DNA from: Sphingomonas sp. H160509
Lineage (GTDB): Bacteria > Pseudomonadota > Alphaproteobacteria > Sphingomonadales > Sphingomonadaceae
Assembly: GCF_024124765.2 (NCBI RefSeq)
Contig: NZ_JAMXSR020000002.1
Location: 18,501-82,500 of the forward strand
DNA length: 64,000 bases
Direction of reading: 5' to 3'
Position 1 is the stretch's first letter. Every line of letters starts with the position of its first letter. Below are positions 58,123 through 64,000 of this stretch, in pieces. The position numbers and the translations under genes were made by a program. The notes beneath the pieces are model-generated. The model was not told the DNA's origin. It worked only from the letters and a program-made list of their open reading frames with translations, and made no database searches.

Positions 58123-59776
58123 ATGTGCGGGAACGCCGTTGATTGCGTCTTGCAGGGCGCGATCGCGCGGACGCTGCAGCATGGGCTGTTCGGCCTGTCG
58201 TCGGCCGCGCGTCTGAGTGCGTTGCCGGCGCTGCCGCTGACCGCGCTCGTCGTGCTGCCGATCGGCGGAATGGTCCTTGCAGCTTTCTCCTGGGCGACCC
58301 GGTCGCGCAAGCGGCGGATGGTCGATGCGGTCGAAGCCAACGCGCTGCACGGCGGCCGGATGTCGGTACCCGACAGCCTGGTGATCTCCGGGCAGACCCT
58401 GCTGTCCAACGGCTTTGGCGCCTCGGTCGGGCTGGAGGCGGCCTACGCACAGCTCGGCGGAGCGATCGGATCGGTCGCCGGTCGCGTGTTCAACCTGCGC
58501 CGTGCCGACCTGCGCAATCTGGTTGGAGCCGGGACGGGTGCCGCCATCGCGGCGGCGTTCGGCGCACCGCTGGCCGGCGCGTTCTATGCGTTCGAGATCG
58601 TCATCGGTGCCTATACGCCGACCGCGCTCGCCCCCGTGGTCGCGGCGGCCCTTGCCGGCACGCTGGTCGCGCAGCTTCTCGGCACGCAGCCCTATGTCAT
58701 TGATTCGGTCGCAACGATGCCGACCGAGACGCATCACTATCTGATCTATGCCGGGCTGGGCGCGCTGTGTGCGGGGATCGGCATCGTCCTGATGCGCGCG
58801 GTGGCACTGGTCGAGACCGCGTCGCGGCGCGCGAAGCTGCCGGAATGGGCGCGGCCGGCGATCGGCGGCCTGCTGCTGATCCCGGTCGCGCTCGTATCGC
58901 CGCAAGTACTGTCGGCAGGCCACGGCGCGCTGCACGCCGATCTCGCGCTCGGTGCGCCGCTGGCATTCATTGCGACGATCTTCCTTGCGAAATGCGCGGC
59001 CTCGATCGTGTCGCTGGGCTTCGGCTTTCGTGGCGGACTGTTCTTCGCGTCGCTGTTCGTGGGCACGCTCGTCGGCCACCTGTTCGCCGGCAGCCTCGCC
59101 GTCATGTTCGGGCAGGACCTGGTCGATCCGCGCAACGCCGCGCTGGTCGGGATGGCGGCGCTCGCGGTCGCGGTGGTCGGCGGGCCGATGACGATGGCAA
59201 TGCTCGTGCTGGAGGCGACGCACGACTTCGCGCTGACCGGCGCCGTGCTGGCGGCAGCGCTGGTATCGTCGACGATCGTCCGCGAGACGTTCGGCTACAG
59301 CTTCTCGACGTGGCGCCTCCATCTGCGCGGGGAGACGATCAAGAGCGCGCGCGACGTCGGCTGGGTCAAGACGCTGACCGCGGGGCGGATGATGCGCCGC
59401 GACGCCAAGCCGATCCCTCGCGACGATCACGGTCGCCGAGTTTCGCCGCCGCGTGCCGCTCGGCGCGACCAGCCGGACCGTCCTCGTCGACGGCAATGAT
59501 CACTATGCGGGCATCGTCCAGACGCCGACGGTCTATGCCGAGGGCCTGGATCCGCAGTCGCCGGTCGGCCCGCTGGCGATCAACACGGACGCGGCACTCA
59601 CGCCGACGATGGATATCGCCGAGGTCATGCGCCGTTTCGACGCGTCGGGCGCGGACGAACTGGCGGTGCTCGATGATGATCGCCAGGTGCTCGGCATCCT
59701 GTCGGAGAGTTTCGTCCGGCGCCGCTATGCCGAGGAACTCGAAAAGGCGCAGCGCGACCTGTTTGGCGAACGCTGA
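58123..59776 (+). CDS. CLC-type anion transporter with C-terminal CBS-like domain; 5' truncated, one frameshift
   Basis: The frame begins abruptly with MCGNAVDCVLQGAIARTLQH, which corresponds to the end of helix B; the first 40 or so residues normal for a CLC protein are missing. The rest is standard: GGRMSVPDSLVISGQTLLSN, GFGASVGLEAAYAQLGG with the gating Glu, FGAPLAGAFYAFEIVIGAY and GFGFRGGLFFASLFVG. A base change near 59420 moves the frame to ITVAEFRRRVPLGATSRTVL and a CBS part ending DLFGER. The missing N-terminus, 21 bases after marR, suggests a deletion junction or a sequence error. Confidence 0.72.
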
Positions 59777-59780
59777 CGCT

Positions 59781-60552
59781 TTACGCGGCCAGCAGGCGCG
59801 CGCCCATCGCCAGCGCCATCACGACCATCATCACATTCTCGGTCAGCGATACGAAACCGAGCGGCGCATTGCTGCTGCCTCCGACGCACGCGCATTTAAT
59901 ATCGCGCTTGTCGACATACACCGCCTTGAACACCGAGACCGCGCCGATCCCGCCTATGAACAGCGCGACCGGCACCGACAGCCAGGTTAACACACCCGCC
60001 AGCATCAGCACGCCTGCGCCCAACTCGGCAAAGGGGTACACATACGCATAGGGGACGTAGCGCCGTGCGAGCAGGTCATAACCAAGGAACATTGAAGAGA
60101 AGCGCGCGACGTCCTGCAGCTTCAACATCGCGAGAAGGCACATTGCGACCGCGATGAACCGCCCTGCACCGGCGATGCTCACGAGCGGCGCCCCGGTAAG
60201 CCAATCGATCGTCATCGCGAGCGAGGCCGCGACCGCGAACACCGCGATCACCGGCGTGTAGGAGGTCGCTTTGGGATCGGGCACGGCGACCCCGAAGAAC
60301 CGACGCAGATCGTCGAACCCACCGACCCGCTCGCCGTCGATGAAGGTCTGCGGTGTCGTCGCGACGCCGTGCTCGGCCTTGAACGCATCCTGCTCCGCCC
60401 GCGTCGTCAGCCAGTGGTCCTCGACCGCATACCCGTTGTGCTTCAACAAGTAGCGCGCCTTCAACCCGAACGGGCAGACATGCTCCGGCATCACCATCCG
60501 GTAGAGGACGGCCCTTTTTGCCGGTCGTGGCGGATTCGGTGGGCTGGAGCAT
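59781..60552 (-). CDS. Glutaredoxin-MauE fusion membrane protein; one frameshift
   Basis: The ATG at 60552 starts MLQPTESATTGKK; a base change in the run of five T (60515-60519) leads to AVLYRMVMPEHVCPFGLKAR. That is a glutaredoxin-like domain with a single Cys in CPFG, continuing FIDGERVGGFDDLRRFFG. Then follow four helices of a MauE/DoxX domain (FSSMFLGYDLLARRYVPYAY, YPFAELGAGVLMLAGVL) and the conserved CACVGGSSNAPLGFVSLTEN loop with two Cys. About 257 residues. It is divergent from a MerR regulator across a perfect dyad. Function is unproven; a membrane thiol-redox role is likely. Confidence 0.83.
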
Positions 60553-60595
60553 CGCGGCGGTCCTTGGGATGTGATCGAACACTACCCATATAAGG

Positions 60596-60613
60596 TCCGT
60601 ACCCCGGTACGGA
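60596..60613. promoter_or_regulatory. MerR-type operator dyad
   Basis: TCCGTACC-CC-GGTACGGA is a perfect 8-bp inverted repeat with a 2-base centre, in the divergent gap between the glutaredoxin-MauE gene and merR. Size and symmetry are those of operators placed in the long spacer of MerR-controlled promoters. Confidence 0.78.
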
Positions 60614-60627
60614 ATCAAGAGGCAGTC

Positions 60628-61029
60628 ATGACCACGATTGCGGGACTGGCGCGGGCTGGCGATGTCGGCGTCGAAACGGTGCGCTTCTATCAGCGGCGCG
60701 GCCTGATCGCGACGCCGGCGCGCGGCAGCGCATCGGGCCTGGGCGGCGGGGTGCGGCGTTATGGGCCGGAGGACATCCGGCAGCTTCGGTTCATTCGCTC
60801 GGCGCAGGCAGCCGGGTTCACGCTTGATCAGATCGGCGAACTGCTGGCGTTGGATGCGACGACCGATCGCGAACGCGCGCGGGCGTTGGCGACCGAGCAA
60901 CTGGCCGTGCTCGATGCCAGGATCGCGGCGTTGCAGACCGCACGCGATGCGCTCCACCGATTGTCCGAAGCCTGTTCGCATCAAGACGAAGGACCGTGCC
61001 CCATCATCGAGGCGTTCGACCGGCGTTAG
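60628..61029 (+). CDS. MerR family regulator lacking one of the mercury ligands
   Basis: I chose the ATG at 60628 behind AAGAGGCAG; the frame is open upstream through the operator. 133 residues: HTH TTIAGLARAGDVGVETVRFY, QRRGLI, then RRYGPEDIRQLRFIRSAQAA and GFTLDQIGELLALDATTD. The C-terminal ACSHQDEGPCPII keeps two Cys like those of mercury MerR, but the Cys82 position in the DGTHCEE motif reads DATTDRE here. So it belongs to the MerR(Hg) branch by sequence yet may sense another metal or thiol stress. Divergent from the glutaredoxin-MauE gene. Confidence 0.9.
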   Translation: MTTIAGLARAGDVGVETVRFYQRRGLIATPARGSASGLGGGVRRYGPEDIRQLRFIRSAQAAGFTLDQIGELLALDATTDRERARALATEQLAVLDARIAALQTARDALHRLSEACSHQDEGPCPIIEAFDRR

Positions 61030-61109
61030 TTTCGTTTAGTGACTTAGGTCTCAGAGCACCCCCGAGCTATCTTGACGTGCGGCGGCCAACTGACGATAGG
61101 CGCGATCAC

Positions 61110-61176
61110 GGCGATGGATTTCCGCCGGGCCACCCGGCCGAACCGCCCCTCGCAAGGGCCGATGATTCCTACCAGG
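61110..61176 (+). promoter_or_regulatory. Fluoride riboswitch (crcB motif)
   Basis: GGCGATGGATTTCCGCC opens the aptamer at 61110. A GC-rich extension follows, then AACCGCC, a CCCC-TCGCA-GGG type stem, and the conserved TGATTCCTACCAG end at about 61164-61176. These are the two invariant blocks of the fluoride-sensing crcB motif. It lies 26 bases before a fluoride-type CLC gene, which is a known partner. Confidence 0.88.
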
Positions 61177-61201
61177 CGCCGCAAGGCAGCAAGGAGGATT
61201 C

Positions 61202-62569
61202 ATGCGCGCGACGTTTCGTACTCTCTACGATGACATGAACATGGCGGCGTTCGTCCGCGATCGCCGTGACCATGCCGTCTCGGTGCTGCGCTGGGGACTA
61301 ATCCTGGTGCCGATGGCAGCGGTGGTCGGTACGCTATGCGCCGCGTTTCTGTGGAGCCTCGATGCCGCGACCCGACTGCGGTTCGTCGCGCCATGGCTGC
61401 TATACTTGCTGCCGATCGGTGGGTTCGCGGTCGGGTTGCTGTATCATCTGACCGGGCGTTCGGTGGAAGCCGGCAATAACCTGATCGTCGAGCAGATCCA
61501 CGAACCGGGCGGCGGCGTGCCGCTCCGTATGGTGCCACTGATCTTCGTAGGCACTATCGTGACGCATATGTTCGGTGGATCGGCCGGACGCGAAGGCACC
61601 GCCGTTCAGCTTGGCGGCAGCCTTGCGAGCGGTTTCGGCCGCGCGCTCCGGCTCGATGCGGACGGCACGCGCGTCCTGCTGATGACCGGGATCGCCGCCG
61701 GGTTCGGCGCGGTGTTCGGCACGCCGATCGCGGGTGCTGTGTTCGCGTTGGAGGTATTGGCGATCGGACGCGTCGAATATCGTGCGCTTGTGCCGTGCCT
61801 CGTTGCGGCGTTGGTCGGCGACTGGACGTGCCTAGGCTGGGGTATCCATCACGGCGTCTACCGCATCGATGTGCGGGTCCCGGTCGATGCGCTGCTCGTC
61901 GCAAAGGCAGGGATTGCCGGGGTGACGTTCGGGTTGGTTGGGCTCGTTTTTGCCGAAGCCAACCACGCTCTTGGTGGATGGCTGAAGCGGATCGTACCCT
62001 ATGGTCCGTTGCGCCCCGTGATCGGAGGCCTTGCCGTCATCGCGCTCGTCTACGGCTTCGGCACGCGCGACTATCTCGGTCTCGGCACGCTGGCGGCGAC
62101 GTCGGACGGGCTCACCATCGCCAGCTTTTTCGGCCCGGACACGCATCCGTGGAGCTGGGCGCTCAAGCTTCTGTTCACCGTCGTCACGCTCAGCGCCGGC
62201 TTCAAGGGCGGAGAGGTCACGCCCTTGTTCTTCATCGGCGCGGCGCTCGGCAACGCGCTCGCGCCGGTGTTCTGGGTACCGACCGGCGTCTTCGCCGCGC
62301 TCGGGTTCGTCGCAGTGTTCGCAGGTGCTGCCAACACGCCGCTCGCCTGTACTTTCATGGGGATCGAACTGTTCGGCGCGACCTATGCCGTGCCGATCGC
62401 GGTCGCCTGCTTCGTCGCCTACTTCTGCTCGGGGCACAGCGGTATTTATCTGTCGCAGCGCATAGCAATCCCCAAGGTACAAGCGGACGGGCTCATGCCC
62501 GACGCCACCCTCCGCAATACGCGGGCGCAACGCGCAGCGCGCCGACGTGAACGTATTGGGTCAACGTGA
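61202..62569 (+). CDS. CLC-F fluoride/proton antiporter
   Basis: 455 residues, intact, with an AAGGAGG ribosome-binding site. The sequence [20 protein letters not shown], with the gating Glu, and [20 protein letters not shown] are the CLC-F versions of the chloride-channel selectivity motifs (usual form GREGP and GGxFxP). About eleven helices are predicted. It exports fluoride in exchange for protons across the inner membrane. The fluoride riboswitch directly upstream confirms the substrate and the regulation. Confidence 0.93.
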   Translation: MRATFRTLYDDMNMAAFVRDRRDHAVSVLRWGLILVPMAAVVGTLCAAFLWSLDAATRLRFVAPWLLYLLPIGGFAVGLLYHLTGRSVEAGNNLIVEQIHEPGGGVPLRMVPLIFVGTIVTHMFGGSAGREGTAVQLGGSLASGFGRALRLDADGTRVLLMTGIAAGFGAVFGTPIAGAVFALEVLAIGRVEYRALVPCLVAALVGDWTCLGWGIHHGVYRIDVRVPVDALLVAKAGIAGVTFGLVGLVFAEANHALGGWLKRIVPYGPLRPVIGGLAVIALVYGFGTRDYLGLGTLAATSDGLTIASFFGPDTHPWSWALKLLFTVVTLSAGFKGGEVTPLFFIGAALGNALAPVFWVPTGVFAALGFVAVFAGAANTPLACTFMGIELFGATYAVPIAVACFVAYFCSGHSGIYLSQRIAIPKVQADGLMPDATLRNTRAQRAARRRERIGST

Positions 62570-62715
62570 AGCTGGGCGAGCGAAAGCGCCAGCAAGCCTC
62601 CGCCTTCCCCAAATCATTTGATGACAGCAGGCTTGGCCGAGTCTCGAATACGGATCGGCGCGGGCCGGATGATGCGATCCGGCGACGATCATGCCACGCA
62701 GTAATGTTGTGCTGC

Positions 62716-63484
62716 TCAGAGTAGCGAGGATTGGACCTCTGCTTTGGCAGGGATCGCATTATAGTTTCCGCGCCGACGCTGTTCGGTTTCCGCGCTGAAT
62801 CGGATGTCCACGTCACGGTCCCTTGCGTAGCCCGCGAGCGCGTCGTCGCGCAGTTCGGCCCATGGCCGCTTCCGGTCCGGGCCAGAGGGTACGCGCGGCA
62901 AAAGGCCGGGCTGCTCGCTCCACGTCAGCAGTTGCTCCAGTGAAGAAGCATTCAGCATATCGCGCAGGTGATGCGCAGTAACGTAGGCATCCGGCATCGC
63001 ACGGTGCGCTGGAAGGCCCGTCGCACGATCCAAGCCGCTCGGCATCCGCTCGTAGCGCAGACCCCTGATTGGAAAAACTGGGGAGGGCGGGCCATGTACG
63101 AAGCGCGCACTTCCATGTGCAAATCCAGCGGGCACCGCCCGAAAGCCTGGGCGAGCAGAAACGTTGCTCGAACGTCGCCCGATGCGCAGCCAATGCGAGC
63201 ACTCCGCCGGTCGGCCGCAGGACCTGCGGCGCCACATCTTTCCAGAATGGCGCTCCTGCCACGTCTGCATCAACGATATGGTGGATGGCCATCGTCTGCG
63301 TTGAGATCGGCCCGCCCGGATTGACGAACCGGGCACCACGCTCCTCGTTGACCTCCCAGCGACCATTGGTCTCCCGGATGACGTCTTGCCAACCGATCTC
63401 ACACACGCTGTGGGAGGCGGAACCCGCTGTCTCCAAATCGATGACCCGGATGCGCGAGAGGGCGGGATTCGAAAGGATCGTCAT
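62716..63484 (-). CDS. DEDDh 3'-5' exonuclease (DNA polymerase III epsilon-like); one frameshift
   Basis: The ATG at 63484 follows AAGGAC. Exo I motif RIRVIDLETAG holds the first Asp and Glu. TMAIHHIVDADVAGAPFW and VLALAAHRATFEQRF match exo II with its Asp replaced or displaced. An extra base in CCCC at 63062-63065 moves the frame to LRYERMPSGLDRATGLPAHR, then AMPDAYVTAHHLRDML, which is exo III with His and Asp. The end has EQPGLLPRVPSGPDRKRPW and DRDVDIRFSAETEQRRRGN. About 256 residues. It trims single-stranded DNA or RNA ends. Confidence 0.83.
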
Positions 63485-63690
63485 GTCCTTGGAAGATATC
63501 GCGTAAGGCAAGTTCCCACAATGTTCTTCGGTCCGCAGGTCCGAGGCGGGAAATCGATTTATCGCTCCGACCAATTCCAGCGACGCGGATCGTTCAAGTC
63601 AGTTAAGCTGACCTTCAGTTTCAGCCATTGAACGACAGTTCCGTCCTAGTCTTCGCCATTCAACCGGGCTTCAGGATGATCGCACACCGA

Positions 63691-63749
63691 TGAATGAATG
63701 GCGGAACTTGGGAAGGCCATAAGGCGCTACGAATGTCGGCTTGTGGGTC
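63691..63749 (+). repeat. Dispersed intergenic repeat, copy 11
   Basis: TGAATGAATGGCGGAACTTGG, then ACGAATGTCGGCTTGTGGGTC; both halves are well conserved. Confidence 0.88.
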
Positions 63750-63845
63750 GATCCTGGCATTTGGGAGCCATTTGCAGATGTCGGCGAGAGCCCGAACTTT
63801 TGATCGTCAATTGGTCAATGAGGTTAATTTTTCTTGAGTACAGCT

Positions 63846-64000
63846 ATGGAGAAACACATCAGATCCGGTCAAGGCGGCAGGCGTCGGATGCTCACGCGTC
63901 GATTGAGCCTGCTCAGTAGCGTAAGCGAACATGGCGATCCTATTCGTGCCGAAAGCTACGCCATATTACGCCAGTTTCCCCAAGTCCGAACACGGCGACG
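63846..64000 (+). CDS. Possible gene start running off the window
   Basis: An ATG at 63846 opens a frame that stays open to the window end for 51 codons, beginning MEKHIRSGQGGRRRMLTRRL and later AESYAILRQFPQVRTRR. It follows an AT-rich stretch. It is basic, has no recognised motif and could be chance. Confidence 0.25.
   Translation, partial: MEKHIRSGQGGRRRMLTRRLSLLSSVSEHGDPIRAESYAILRQFPQVRTRR

Larger units (their letters stand above)
63485..64000. other. Right end of the window
   Basis: Apart from repeat copy 11 and a possible gene start at 63846 nothing is supported here. The stretch 63800-63845 is AT-rich and could hold a promoter. Confidence 0.4.

Noticed and set aside
57958..59496. A 512-codon open frame on the minus strand opposite the CLC gene
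   Set aside because: Its composition is Arg/Asp/Gln-rich and repetitive, as expected of an antisense shadow in GC-rich DNA, while the + strand holds clear CLC motifs.
58123..59776. Calling the first CLC a fluoride transporter too
   Set aside because: Its pore motifs (GLEAA, GFRGGLFF) are not the CLC-F forms and no riboswitch precedes it.
7012..63749. Reading the dispersed repeats as a CRISPR array
   Set aside because: Copies are kilobases apart, diverged, and lack regular spacers; no cas genes are present.

Overview
The window looks like chromosomal DNA of a sphingomonad (Alphaproteobacteria, Sphingomonas or a close relative). The evidence is high G+C, three large TonB-dependent receptors (two with the N-terminal plug wording of the Caulobacter/Sphingomonas class), a GH35 enzyme with a DUF5597 domain, Tat-exported hydrolases, and many short genes joined by ATGA overlaps. 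No rRNA, tRNA, phage or CRISPR was seen. About 25 otherwise well-conserved genes are broken by single-base indels, mostly in runs of four to six G or C. I read these as consensus errors rather than mass gene decay and describe the affected genes as genes.

Layout. 1-6.9 kb: a divergent LysR regulator and a phosphonate locus (FAD oxidoreductase, phosphonoacetaldehyde hydrolase, DUF5690 membrane protein, terminator, TonB receptor). 7-16 kb: TetR with a flavin monooxygenase, an ABC exporter, a DHA2-type MFS pump with tag, and AraC with a methyltransferase and a siderophore-interacting reductase. 16.4-21 kb: a TonB receptor and a Tat-exported phosphocholine phospholipase C. 21-26.3 kb: a PKHD-type Fe(II) dioxygenase divergent from a secreted Gly/Glu-rich protein, then a tri-haem cytochrome c, a 2Fe-2S subunit and a molybdenum hydroxylase. 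26.4-28.6 kb: GH130 and an MsrA.

29-40.7 kb: a glycan locus with GH31, GH35/DUF5597, two SGNH esterases, an IclR regulator, a TonB receptor and a GH29 alpha-L-fucosidase. This set fits side-chain removal from acetylated fucogalacto-xyloglucan. 40.8-45.7 kb: an IS3 element and an IS21 element enclosing an HxlR/azoreductase pair. 45.8-48.8 kb: DeoR, MFS and an inositol-monophosphatase-family phosphatase. 48.8-50.5 kb: an orphan, less GC-rich stretch. 50.6-57.6 kb: YnfA, a split chromate transporter, cytochrome b561, a glycosyltransferase, a DedA pair and a MarR-controlled flavin hydroxylase. 58-62.6 kb: two different CLC transporters around a MerR/glutaredoxin-MauE pair. The second CLC is of the fluoride type and sits behind a fluoride riboswitch. 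62.7-63.5 kb: a DEDDh exonuclease.

Two themes recur: import of phosphorus or carbon through TonB receptors, and small regulator-target pairs with visible operators. A dispersed repeat of about 60 bp occurs at least eleven times in gaps between genes, every copy found lying on the + strand. I do not recognise it as a named family.
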